DNA from: Closterium sp. Naga37s-1
Lineage: Eukaryota > Streptophyta > Zygnematophyceae > Desmidiales > Closteriaceae
Reading direction: 5' to 3'
Assembly: GCA_947471745.1 (NCBI GenBank)
Contig: CANJKZ010000011.1
Span: 186,001-250,000, forward strand
DNA length: 64,000 nt
Shown here: positions 35,167-45,927 of the stretch, piece by piece
How the letters are laid out: every line of letters starts with the position of its first letter
Numbering within the stretch: the stretch's first letter is position 1
Program-made: the position numbers and the translations under genes
Notes under the pieces: model-generated
Told to the model about the DNA's origin: nothing
The model's database searches: none
The model's input: the letters and a program-made list of their open reading frames with translations, nothing else

Positions 35167-37206
35167 ATGGCACTTCGTCCTTCCTCTGTTCCACTGCGTG
35201 TTCCTCTGCCGCCTCCTCCTGAGTCCTCTCTTCCTGCCGTCCCTGACCCTGAGTCTGACCGTGCTCGTGCTGCCAGTCCCACTGTCTCGCATCTCCTTTC
35301 CACTGTTGTCACTGACCCTTCTTTTGAGTCCACTGCTGCGTCTGCCCTCGTTGCTGAGCTAGACTTTGCTGCTGCCTGTCGTCTAGACTACGCCACTGCT
35401 CTTGTTGTTGCGTCTGAGTCTGCCAGTCCTCAATCCGTCGGACGTGAGTGTGCTCTTGGCACGGACGTCCTTGAGGACATGCAGGAGGACTTTGAGTGTC
35501 TTGCAGCTGCTGTACCTCGTTTCACTTCCATGCTGCTTGCCCCTGAGGGAGACCCGGATGCACCAGACATCCCGACCCCGCGCTCTTACGCAGAGGCGAT
35601 TATGGGTCCCTAATCCTCTCAGTGGCAGGCAGCCATGGATGCCGAGATGGCATCCTGGAAGTCCACAGGCACCTACGTCGACGCAGTTCCCCCGTCTCGG
35701 GCGAACATAGTCCATGGCATGTGGATTTTCAGGGTGAAGCGGCCGCCGGGTTCTCCGCTTGCCTTCAAGGCTCGTTACGTTGCTCGAGGCTTCAGTCAGC
35801 GACAGGGGGTCGACTACTTCCAGACCTTCTCCCCCACCCCGAAGATCACTACTTTTCGGGTGTTACTGCACGTCGCTGCTCAGCGTGACTACAAGTTACA
35901 CTCTCTTGACTTCAGCACAGCTTTCTTGCAGGGCAGCCTGCACGAGGAGATATGGCTGCGCCGCCTACCTGGCTTCACCGGGTCGTTTCCTGCAGGTACC
36001 CAGTGGAGCCTCTGGCGGCCAGTCTACGGTCTCCGCCAGGCACCTCGCGAGTGGCACGACACAGTGAGGACTACACTTGCTGCTCTGGGGTTTACTCCTT
36101 CTACTGTTGACCCGTCGCTGTTTCTATGCACCGACACGTCGCTGCCGCCGTTCTACGTCATCGTGTGCGTCAACAACCTCGTCTTTGCCACTACTGACAC
36201 TGAGGCACTTGCCCTTGTGAAGTCGGAGCTGCAGAAGAGACACACTTGCATTGACCTGGGTGAACTGCGTAGCTATCTTGGCTTGCATATCACCCGGGAC
36301 ATAGCACGGCGCACCATCACACTTACTCAGTCACACATGGTGCACCAGGTCCTTCAGCGCTTCGGCTTCCAGTTCTCCTCGCCACAGCCCACTCCTCTGT
36401 CTACCGGCCACTTGCTCTCAGCTCCACCTTCGGACGAGTCCGTAGAGCCGAGTGGTCCATACCCAGAGCTTGTGGATTGCCTCATGTACCTGATGGTGTG
36501 CACACGACCTGACCTCGCGTACCCTCTCAGCCTCGTGGCTCGCTACATGGCTCCTGGTAGGCACCGAAAGGTGCACTGGGATGCTGCGAAGAGGGTACTG
36601 CGTTACTTGTGTAGTACGTCAGGCATGGGGCTTGTGCTTGGAGGACAGGGTCCAGTTGTCCTCACTGGTCACGCAGACGCTTCTTGGGTTGACGACTCAG
36701 CTACGCAACAGTCTTCACAGGGTTACACCTTCAGCCTCGGTTCCGGCTCTGTTTCCTGGCGATCTACCCGCTTGTCTTCTGTTCTCAGCTCCAGTTGCGA
36801 GGCTGAGATCTACGCCGGGGCCATGGTTGTACAGGAGCTACGCTGGCTCACCTACCTGTTGACTGACTTGGGAAAGCAGCCTCGTTCACCTCCAATCCAG
36901 TACGTAGACAACAAGGCCATGATTGCCTTGTGTCAGGAGCACAGACTGGAGCACAGAACGAAGCACATCGCTCTGCGATACTTCCTTGCTCGAGAGTTGC
37001 AGCAGCGTGGCCAGCTTCGTCTTGCGTACGTGGCCACTAGGGCTAACACTGCTGATATATTCACCAAGGCACTTCCGCCTGGTGATCATCAGCGCTTCTC
37101 TACTATGTTAGGCCTTGTGCCTACTTTGCCTCACTTGCTTACTGCGCGACTTTGCTTGTACTGTGATATATACATATATATATACAATCATGCTTACATT
37201 TGCTAG
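35167..37206 (+). pseudogene. E3 reverse transcriptase and RNase H, catalytically dead
   Basis: Reading resumes with MALRPSSVPLRVPLPPPPES. A TAA at 35611-35613 replaces the Tyr codon of GPYSSQWQAAMD. The frame then runs to about 37206. The YVDD box is changed to CVNN (FYVIVCVNNLVFATT, near 36157-36190), removing both catalytic Asp residues. RNase H is largely intact (SCEAEIYAGAMVVQELRWL, QYVDNKAMIALCQEHRL, ANTADIFTKAL). Confidence 0.9.
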
Positions 37207-37382
37207 GGTATGATCACTGTATTGTTTGTTCTCTTTTATATAACTCTGCATGTGAACTGGCCTTGTGGCCCTTTGCTTGTGCTCAAACTGTGTGGTGACT
37301 TTGTGATCCACCCTGAGCTTGCTTTGTTTTTCTTGACTAGTCTTGTGACTGCTTGTTCTCCCCCACTTTGCCTATGGGGGTG

Positions 37383-37514
37383 TGTCAGAATGTTATATTG
37401 CTTATAATTGTGTAGGCTATAGTGGGGTAGCCCATAAGGGGTACAACCCAATTAGGGTTAGTACTTGTACCCAACTGTTTCATTGTTCATTCATTCTCGT
37501 TCATTCTTCTGACA
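37383..37514 (+). repeat. E3 3' LTR
   Basis: 132 bp, six substitutions from the 5' LTR, followed by GCGAA target duplication. Confidence 0.95.
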
Positions 37515-37519
37515 GCGAA

Positions 37520-39800
37520 TGCCACGCTGAAAGAAATGTCCAACAAATGCATGGTTTCAGAAAGAAATGAGGTTGATAGGGGGAATTTGTACGGATGAAG
37601 ACTGCTTGAAAGGGGAATGTAGGGAGGACGGATGTTTTGAGTGCTTCGGTGGTGTGTGTGATGACGTGTAGATAAGGGACGGTGGGGATTGGTCTACTCG
37701 TTTTCATGTGCAACTCCGATTGGTTGAAACGTTTTTTTCTTTAGGTTCGGGAAACATAGCTCATGCTGTAGCAGGTTTGGCGCGTGGTGTTCGGCAATGA
37801 CGTGTAGCTTGGGCTGTGATCTTTCTGATACAGTACACGGGGATGGAGTGGTTGCTGCGAAGGGCACTGTAGTTTGGGTTCGCGGGTGGCTTGCCCCTAG
37901 TCTCTTAGTTGGCGACAATCACGAAGTTTGTTTCCACGTATATTTACTCGTTAGTATTTCGTCTTGGCACCCTGATTTCGGGAACAGTATTCAACAACCT
38001 TGCCACGCCAAATCATATTCTGAAGTTGGATTTACCGACTTGTATCGCTTTTCACCTCGCGGACACGTTTTTGAACCAAACTCTAAAACAAATGTCAGGC
38101 AGCCTTCTTGTCAAATTTGCGATCAACTGTTTGGCCCCACTAGAAAGTTGAAACAGCGTGAATTTTTTGTCATATGTGCGCTCGCACCTCAAAAGTTACT
38201 TTCGCCCACGTAGATTTATGGAGACGACATGCACCTTCCTGCAGCTTTTTGGGTGAAAAACCTACAATTCTATTTTTTAGCCCTCTGACAAGTCCGCGAT
38301 GAGTGTGAATCTGAATTTGTAAGAAGGTGTCGACTTCTACAAGGTTGAGACATTCGTGCTCTTCAGAGGATCTCAGCTCCTTTTTGGAGGAAGGTCGAGA
38401 TGATTCGCACGATCGCCTGCTCTCGCACTGCGACGTGGGCGACCGGCGTGCGACGGAATGTGTCGCCTAGCGATCCTGCGAAATGGTCGGTGACTAAGGT
38501 GTTGAGTTGGCTGGCCATCGTCTGCATGGTGGCATTCGTCGCATGAGGACTCTCGACGTCGTAGGGTACGGGATTGGGGGGCTAACATACTACTGACATG
38601 GCGGTTGTGCTGAAAATATTATTACTCCTAGTACAAGCGCCAATTGAATCACGCAACAATGTAGCAATCTACGCAATTTAACATGTCCCAATACTGCCAC
38701 ATGCAATACCCCGTTTCCCTGTTCAAAAATTGTAACCTCTCGTGTTGATTCACTATTAGGGACTGCGTGGATGCAGAGTGCAGGGTAGCTTCAAAAGTAT
38801 CAATTATGGCGAAAGCTCTAGGCATAGAGTTCATGCCTCGAGCTTGAAGAGATGGAGCCCTGAGTGTGGTGAGGAGCAGAACGACTTGAGGAGTGTGACT
38901 TGAACAGAAGACCAAACCTACAACTTGCAGAGAAAGTGAGAAAACCGTGATAGGCATAGAGCATTTGTATGACAAGAGGGGGGTGGAGGGGGGCTGGGGT
39001 TTCTGTGGGTTCGAGGTTCGATTGGCTGATGTGTGGGTGGTTAGGGGGGGCTGTGGGTGTTGATCCTCTTTTTGTGCGTTGCAACAATTGGTTGGGACGG
39101 ACTCGCGAGGTTCGGCCAATTGGTCCGGAGATATGGGTGGTTACCAATTTTGTGACGTGGCACGTCCCAAATATTTGGTTAGGGTGATGTTGTACGTGGC
39201 AGAAGTATTTCCGTCATGTTCTTACGATGTCAAATAATGTTGGTGCCCCGATTTTTTTTTCCCTCGCTAGCGGTCGTGTGGGTTCGCATGCCTCGCGATC
39301 ACTGTACACAAAGTTGGTTCGATGAGCTGGGTGAGCAACACTAAGAGCAAACGCGTTCAAACGCTCTTAACCACTTTGATTTCCATATCCAACCAGACCA
39401 ACCCAGTGTGTTTGCGGCTAACAGCTTTGCGTCACTGAATCATGACATTTTTGTCACAGTTTTGTCATTACGCGGGTGTGACATTTCCATCACATCAACT
39501 TCTGGGATGTTTTGTATGTTCTTGGGACATTATGTATGCTTTTTTGTTGAAAAACCTACAGGAGCCAAAAAATTTGCGATTGCCTTTTCCGCGATGCAGA
39601 GGTAAGGAGCTCGATTCTCGCCGAGAACCATTGTAATTTTGAAGCAGGTTTGCTTCTGTTCATTTGTTTTCCGGACTCTCTTGATGATGCTCATTGCACC
39701 CGTCCAGCTGTGCGCAAGGGTGCGCGGCGACCGTTTCGCTCTCCGCTTCACCCCCGCTCCCCCTCCCTCACTCCCAACCTTCCCCACCTCCCTCTCCACA
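37520..39800. other. Host DNA between E3 and the orphan subtilase exon
   Basis: Mostly AT-richer non-coding sequence. The longest forward ORF (37797-38213) has no recognisable similarity. On the minus strand 38578-38358 encodes about 73 residues beginning near VPYDVESPHATNATMQTMAS and ending QKGAEIL; it looks compositionally coding but I do not recognise it and it has no clear start. Confidence 0.4.
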
Positions 39801-39935
39801 GCCACGCGCGCGAACGCTGCGGCGCCCCTGCGCAAACAGTACATAGTGCACCTGGCGGCGGTGCCGCCGGTGCTCAACTACCGCGGCGGCGTGGCGAGGC
39901 TGGCGGCGACCGCGCCGGAGCTAGACGACAACGAC
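39801..39935 (+). pseudogene. Orphan subtilase propeptide (inhibitor I9) exon
   Basis: A good acceptor CTCTCCACAG (39791-39800) precedes a frame reading RKQYIVHLAAVPPVLNYRGG then VARLAATAPELDDNDLES. This matches the start of the I9 propeptide of plant/algal subtilases (YIV.L...P...Y.GG..G..ATA). Upstream, MMLIAPVQLCARV near 39684 could be part of a signal-peptide exon. The gene stops here because copia element E4 follows in the opposite orientation. No protease domain on this strand lies nearby; the subtilase at 57.9-64 kb is on the other strand. I regard it as a stranded fragment. Confidence 0.65.
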
Positions 39936-40327
39936 CTCGAGAGCAGCCCCACTGACACGGACGACGACGATGACAGCGAACCTGTTGACGGTTCGGATGG
40001 GGGTTCACCTGACGGTTCGAATGTCTCAGGGGGAAACTCAGCCGACATTCCTGGAATATCAGCACCTCCGGGTCCAGTACCTCCAGGACCTTCAGCTCCA
40101 GCACGTCCAGCGCTGCCACTGGGGCTGCCCCACCGGACAGCCCTCTCGCGAAGCCGCTCCGGCGAGAGAGTCCCCTGCCGACGTGCACCAGCACCACCAG
40201 CACCTCCTGTACCCGTAGGACACGCAATACCCCCAGAGCCAGCACCCCCAGAGTCCGCACCCCCAGTGTCAACACCCCCAGCAGCACCAGAGTCCACAGC
40301 GACGGTCTGCAGAGGCGGTGAAGACGG

Positions 40328-42420
40328 TCAAGGCAGAAGACCAGGAGGGACCGCCAAGCGCGCGGAGCGGCGAGGGGCCACAGTGTCGGCAGCAATCGGG
40401 TCACCCCCCTCAGCTGGGCCAGAGGTGTCAGAGGAGACCTCCAAAGGCTCAACCAAGGGGGGTGGGTCTACCTGAGACACTCCTGAGGGAGCAAGACCGG
40501 GAGGAGGGAGGGGGGCTACCGGGGGGGGGGGGGGTTCGACAACCAGGGAGAGAGGCGGGAGGGGTATCGGGGAACTGCGGTGGGGGTGAAGACGGTAGAA
40601 GCAGACGGACTTGTCAAAAGTGACGTCGCGGGAGGAGAGCACACGACGACATCCCTGGTGGTAAAACTGCCAGGGTGGTGCGTCGGTGGGAAAGCCAAGG
40701 AACACGCACAGAAGAGTGCGCGGGGAGAGCTTGCCCGCAGGCAGATAGCGGACAAGAGAGATGGAACCCCATACCCGAAACTCCGACACATCGCCAACCT
40801 CACCCGTCCACCGCAGAGTAGGTGAGGTCTCCGGGTGGGAGACACGGGGCCAGAGGTTGAGCTGATGCGCGGCGTATCGGACCGCAAATGGCCACAGAAA
40901 ATGGGGAGCAGCCTCCATGACCAGGCCAATGCGGCGCTCGGCAATCCCATTCTGCTGTGAGAGGCCGGAAGCATGAACGACTGGACGATGCCCTCAGCAC
41001 CACAGAAGTCCTCAAGGAGGTGGGAGGAAAACTCACCACCTCGGTCAGAGTGCAGCCACAGGACTGGGAGGTCCTCCTGGAACCGAGCACGAAGCTAGAG
41101 ACGGACAGCACGGATCCAGCGGATCAAGATATCGCGGACTTCTGCCTTGCTCTGCAAGGGGAAGACCGTGATGTAGCGCGTGTAGTTGTCGACAACCAGC
41201 AGAAAGTAGCGCTCGCCACCCTGTCCAGTGATGCGGGTGGGGCCCCACACGTCCATGTGGAGGGTCTGCAGAGGAGCAGTGGTAGGATGAAACGAGGAGG
41301 AGAGAGGAGCAGCGCGCTGCCGCCCCTCGACGCAGGGAAGGCAGGGCGGTGCAAGCAACCTCGGAAGTGGGGGCAGGGACCTGGGGAGACCAGACACAAG
41401 GAGACGGGAGTGCATGCTACACAGGCGTGGCAAGGAGGGGTGGCCAAGACGGTGGTGCCAGAGGAGAGTTTGGTGCGTGAGGAGACGACACGAACAAAAC
41501 GCAGCGACCTCAACCGACGCAAGTACCAGACCTGACTCAGCTACCAGTGCAGACTCAGTGGTCAGTGTGTACAGACCATACCCGAGCCTCCGAGTGAACG
41601 TGGCAAGGTGCTCGCCAGTGCGTGAGTCCGTACAGATCGCCACGAGCTCTCCTCCAGGCTGGGTGACAGTGACCCACTGGTCCTGTAGGACAGCGGTAGC
41701 CACCAAGTTCTTAGCGAACGAGGGGAGGTGGAGACATGAGAGGGAACCGGAGGGGGATGCCGGACACGGGAGAACAGTGGAGCCACGTGCAACGTCTGGG
41801 CCATCAGAGGGGTCGACCAGAGTGACAGGCACCGGGACTATGAGCGGTGTGACTGTGGTGCAGTCGCGGAAGAAGCAGCGAGACGCACCTGAGTCTAGAG
41901 TGAAAGAGTGCAAGGCCTCCTCAGACTCTCCACCTGTGCTAGCTGAGTCACACGCACCAAGACTAGTAGCCTCTATGCCACCAGGTGCCTCTACACCCCC
42001 CGAACGAGTACCCCGAGACCCTCCGCCACCAGGGCTGCCCCACCGGACAGCCCACTCACAAAGCTGCTGCGCGGAGAGAGTCTCCGGCGGGCGCTGCTGC
42101 TGCTGCTGTCCACCCCCAGAACCTCCGCGTCTACAAGCGGCACTACCAGCAGGAGTAGACTCACAGGTACCTCCAGGAGTAGCACCCCAGGCTCCACCAC
42201 CGGGGCTGCCCCACCGGACAGCCCTCTTGCGAATCTGCTGCAATGAGAGTGTCTCCTGCCAACAAGGACAAGTACCACCAGCACCAGCACCTCCAGCTCT
42301 AGCACAGCTAGCTCCGCCACCGAGGCTGCCCCACCAGATAGCCCACTCGCGAAGCTGCTGCGGCAAGAGAGACTCCTGCACACTCGGCTGCCACTGACGT
42401 AGGACAGTGGTAATGGCCAT
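40328..42420 (-). pseudogene. E4 protease-integrase polyprotein with repeat-type gag
   Basis: Starts MAITTVLRQWQPSVQES; the capsid found in E1/E2 gag is absent. Instead LREWA/VRWGSPGGG-type modules occur three times (near 42365, 42215, 42050) with Cys-containing spacers. Protease FTLDSGASRCFFRDCTTV near 41890. Integrase HHRLGHPSLPRLCSM, CLPCVEGRQRAAP and DVWGPTRITG run to about 41095, where a frameshift occurs. The remainder (HFLWPFAVRYAAHQLNLWPR and CVFLGFPTDAPPWQFYH) is in a different frame and ends at 40328. Confidence 0.8.
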
Positions 42421-42429
42421 GGCAGGCAG

Positions 42430-43500
42430 TGGCAGCTAGTTGCAGCAGCCGCAGCTTAGCAGCAGCAGTAGCACAGGCAGTAGTAGCAGCGTAGCAGCAC
42501 TCGGGGCAAGGCGGCGCTAGCGCGGGACAAGGCAGCACGGGGCAGCGCACGCGGGTGGCAGCAGCACCTAGGGCAGTAGCAGCAGGCGGCAGCACCTAGG
42601 GGGACAGCACCTAGGGCAGCAGCAGGCGGCAGCACCTAGGGCGGCAGCAGCAGCACCAAGGGCGGCAGCAGCACACGGTAGCACCTAGGGCAGCAGCACC
42701 TAGGGCGGCAGCAGGCGGCAGCACCTGTGCGCGGGCAGGGGCGCCCGGGCGCTGGGCAGCGGGGCGCGCACGGGCACAGGGAAGCGGGGCACATGCGGGC
42801 GCTGGGCAGCGGGGCGCGCGCTGGCGCTGGGCAGTAGGGCGCGCGCGGGCACAGGGCAGCGAGGCGTGCGCGGGCGCCGGGTAGCAGGGCGCGTGCTGGC
42901 GCAGGGCAGCGGGGCACGCGCGGACGCAGGGCAGCAGGGCGCGCGCTGGCTCTGGGCAGTGGGGCACGCGCGGGCACTGGGCAGCGGGGTGCGTGCTGGC
43001 GCTGGGCAGCGGGGCACGCGCGGACGCAGGGCAGCGGGGCGCGCGCTGGTTCTGGGCAGCGGGGCACGCGCGGGCGCAGGGCAGCAGGGTGCGCGCAGGC
43101 GCTGGGCAGCGGGGCACGTGCGGACACATGGCAGCGGGGCGCGCGCTGGCTCTGGGCAGCAAGGCGCGCGCGGGCGCTGGGCAGCAGGGCACGCGCGGGC
43201 GCTGGGCAGCGGGGCACGCGCTCGGAAGGGGCAGCAGGGCGCGCGTGGGCGCTAGGCAGCAGGGCGCGCACAGGCGCTGGGTAGCACGGCTCGCGCTGGT
43301 GCTGGGGCAGCGTGCGCAACAGCGCAGCACGCGCGGCAGGGCAGGGCAGGGCAGCGCGAAAGCGCTGGGCGGGGCACGTGCGTGGCGAGCAGGGCAGCGC
43401 GTGCGGGGCAGCGTGTGCGGGGCAGCGCGACCGCGCGGGGCAGGGCAGGGCAGGGCAGCAGCGCGATAGCGTACTAGGCAGGGCAGGGCAAAAACGAACG
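42430..43500 (-). repeat. E4 GC-rich repetitive leader
   Basis: Plus-strand GGGCAGCGGGGCGCGCGCTG-like units of about 30 bp (42730-43300) flanked by GGCGGCAGCAGCACCTAGG units (42590-42730). Same position as leaders of E1 and E2 but a different repeat unit. Confidence 0.85.
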
Positions 43501-43573
43501 CCGGGCTGGAACGAAACTAATCGGTGGGCCCAAAAAAAAAAACGGTCCTAGAATGGGACATGCTCTAAAACCA

Positions 43574-43703
43574 TGTCAAAGTTAGGAATGTGGAATGAAT
43601 GAACTAGGCACCAGTTAGATGCAAGTAGGAAACCCTAATTGGGTTATCCCCTCTAGTGTGAACCTCACTGTAGCCTACAAGCTGACAAACATATAGTTTG
43701 ACA
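43574..43703 (-). repeat. E4 5' LTR
   Basis: 130 bp with TG...CA ends; internal TACTTGCATCTAACTGG-like block and CTACAGTGAGG resemble the other LTRs in layout. Confidence 0.8.
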
Positions 43704-44580
43704 CCGACAGCAGCGCGCGCATTGCTGCAGCAGCCCGCGTTATCCCAAGAGTACGCCTAGGCAGCTGCACGTGCTACTACAGCAACACGACTAGGCAGCA
43801 GCTCATGTCACTGCAGCAGCACGGCTAGGCAGCAGCGCGCACTGCTGCAGCGCGCATTGCTGCAACACGCCTCAGACAATGAGTATTGCTGCAGCAGTGC
43901 GCCTCAGGCCAGGCATTGCCGTGCACAGCAGCAGCCACGCACGCAGCAACTGCCGTGCACGCGACTGCCACATCCCGCCCGCGGCCCCCCTCCTAGCCGC
44001 CCACAGATGCAACTGAGCACATCACACCAACTACTGCTACCTACATAGCGCACGCAGCAGCTCCAACTCACACCTGCACACGGTTGCGCCCAGTGCAGTG
44101 ATCTCGCCCACCCATACCTACCTACAACCCTCTTAAGCCGCGCACTACCCCGCGCTGCCCCGCGCACTACCCCTTAGTTGCACCACGCGCTAAGCCCGGC
44201 TCCCACGCGCGCACCCCACCCAGCAACGAGCTCTCCCCTCTCCGCCGCTGCTGTGCTCGAGCTCTAAGGCGAGCCTACTGCTATTGGCATCTTCCACGGC
44301 GGCTGGCAGCCGCTCTTCCTTCCAATTGCTCGAATTAGGTTTAGTCTCCTCTTAGATTAGGTTTCCGACCGACGGTTTTCAAACCCGGCGCCCCTAGCTC
44401 CACTCACTCCCAGCTCCACTCGTCTTTAGCTCGGCACTCCTCGCTCCGGCCGCTCCTAGTGTGGCCACTCATAGCTCCGGTCGCTCCTAGCCTGGCCACT
44501 CCTAGCTCTAGTCGCTCCTAGCTCCTAGCTCCTGTCGCTCCTATCCTGGTCGTTCTTTGCTCCTTCCGCTCCTAGTTGTT
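43704..44580. other. Low-complexity GC-rich stretch, probably leader of remnant E5
   Basis: GCAGCAGC/GCTGCAGCA-rich sequence (43704-43950), then C-rich unique sequence, then GCTCCTAGCTC.GGTCGCTCCTAG repeats (44390-44575). It precedes a truncated copia RNase H in the same way leaders precede gag. No independent gene is evident. Confidence 0.5.
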
Positions 44581-44990
44581 ACTATGGAGTCCTCCGCAGG
44601 CTACGCTTTCAGCCTCGGCCTTGGCTCTGTCTCGTGGAGGTCCACTCGCTCATCTTCTGTGCTCAGACCCAGCTGTGAGGCTGAGATCTACGCTGAGGCT
44701 ATGGCTGCGCAGGAGTTATGCTGCTTGACCTACATGCTCACCGACTTGGGAGAGCAGCCTCGTTCTGCACCGGTTCTGTACGCTGGCAACATGGTCATGA
44801 TCGCCTTGTGTCAGGAGCAGAACGAAGCACATTGCCCTTCGTTACTTTTTTTCGTGCGAGAGTTGCATTTCTTATGTGGCCTCCTAGGCCAACACTGCTG
44901 ATATCTTCACCAAGGCCCTTGGGTCTGGTGATCACCAGCGTTTTTGCACTGCTCTTGGCCTTGTGCCTACTCTGCCTCACTTGCTCTAGT
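44581..44990 (+). pseudogene. E5 copia RNase H remnant
   Basis: Starts MESSAGYAFSLGLGSVSWRS and continues RPSCEAEIYAEAMAAQELCC then LLTDLGEQPRSAPVLYAGNM, i.e. the second half of RNase H. A deletion between LCQEQNEAH and the tail, plus frameshift, separates it from ANTADIFTKALGSGDHQRFC (near 44893). All of gag, protease, integrase and RT is missing. Confidence 0.85.
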
Positions 44991-45214
44991 CTTGCCGTAC
45001 TGTGTTATATATATCTATACCTGCATGTGTACACTTGTTAGGTTGTGATCATTGTTATGCTTTTGTTGTTATAACACTGCTTGTGAACTGGCCTTGTGGC
45101 CGCTTGCTTGTGCTCGGACTATGTGGTGATATTGAGATCCACCATGAGTTTTGCACTGTTGCTTTTCTTGACTGGTCTTGTGACCATGTGTGGTTTTTCT
45201 CTCTCTTGATATCC

Positions 45215-45357
45215 CTCACTTAAACCATATTTGTATGCTTCTTAGGTTAGCTAGGCTGCTGTGATGTGCATAGTATAGAGTGCAACACTTCCAGAGATTC
45301 CTTCTTGTACCTATCTCCTGCTAGTCAAACTCATTCCACTGTTCTTAGTTTCTAACA
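45215..45357 (+). repeat. Probable E5 3' LTR
   Basis: The position after the RNase H tail, the GTGCAACACTTCC.GAGATTCCTTCTTGTACC block and the ACA end at 45357 parallel the E1 3' LTR. The start is not defined because the 5' LTR is absent. Confidence 0.6.
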
Positions 45358-45766
45358 GGCGAACGCGGAGCCGCACGTGCGGGTGGGCGGAAGTGTCGGC
45401 GCGATCCCTTCAAAGCGTACCTCTAGTCTTATGAGCTTATCGCAAGCGTTCAGTGCGGTATATATGCTAGTTGGCGTGCGTAGCGTGTCTATACGTTGTT
45501 CTTAGAAACTCAGATGCGTTTTTTGGACAGGTTTCTTTGCCTGGTACTCATTTTTGTGGAAGTTGGTGTTGCGCAACATTGCTGTGCGATATTGGCCAAA
45601 GTGAGTTTCCATCTTTGCGACACTATTTTCGTCTGGCTCGCATTCACGACCAGGTTTGGGTGTATACCCGTTGACTCCCTAGGCAACTGGGTTACACCCA
45701 ACCAACTTGCCCTTTCTTGCTGTGTGGGTAAAACAAATTTAATTTTCAATTGTGGTGGGAAAAATC
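45358..45766. other. Upstream region of the CCR4-like gene
   Basis: Unique sequence with a TATATA motif at about 45461-45466 that could serve the CCR4-like gene about 460 bp downstream. No gene recognised. Confidence 0.35.
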
Positions 45767-45840
45767 TGCTCCCGGCGGGGCTTGAACCCGCGACCTTCGG
45801 CTCATAAGACCAACGCTCTAACCAACTGAGCTACGGGGGC
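45767..45840 (-). tRNA. tRNA, anticodon UAU by inspection (Ile), no intron
   Basis: Read on the minus strand from 45840: acceptor GCCCCCG pairs with CGGGAGC except one C-A mismatch; D arm GCTC...GAGC with AGTTGGTTA loop; anticodon stem TTGGT/GCCGA around loop CTTATGA; T arm GCGGG TTCAAGC CCCGC. A box TAGCTCAGTTGG and B box GGTTCAAGC are intact. The loop places TAT at positions 34-36, i.e. Ile(UAU). Plant nuclear Ile(UAU) genes usually carry an intron, which is missing, so identity should be treated with care. Confidence 0.8.
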
Positions 45841-45927
45841 ACGGCAGATTACCTCTCTTAATCTATAATGTGTATTAAAAAATGTAAGTAGAACTGGGTT
45901 TTACCTGCTTCTGTTTCGTGCCTTCAG

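Larger units (their letters stand above)
31798..37514 (+). mobile_element. Ty1/copia LTR retrotransposon E3, gag-deleted and RT-dead
   Basis: LTRs of 132 bp (31798-31929 and 37383-37514) differ at six positions; GCGAA at 31793-31797 and 37515-37519 is a perfect target duplication. Primer-binding site TGGTTTCAGAG follows the 5' LTR. The element is about 1.5 kb shorter than E1 because most of the leader and the capsid half of gag are gone. It carries nonsense codons and a mutated reverse transcriptase active site. Confidence 0.95.
39950..43703 (-). mobile_element. Copia-like element E4, lacking RT/RNase H and 3' LTR
   Basis: A 130-bp 5' LTR (43574-43703, ends TGTCAAAG and TTTGACA on the plus strand), primer-binding site TGGTTTTAGAGC, a 1.1-kb GC-rich leader and a reading frame starting near 42420 identify a copia relative. 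Protease and integrase are present. After the integrase C-terminus only linker sequence remains, and the element stops near the orphan I9 exon without RT, RNase H or a second LTR. The left limit is approximate. Confidence 0.8.

Noticed and set aside
42611..43330. Cys/Ala/Pro-rich ORFs of about 230 codons in the E4 leader
   Set aside because: Low-complexity repeat in several frames on both strands at the position of a retrotransposon leader.
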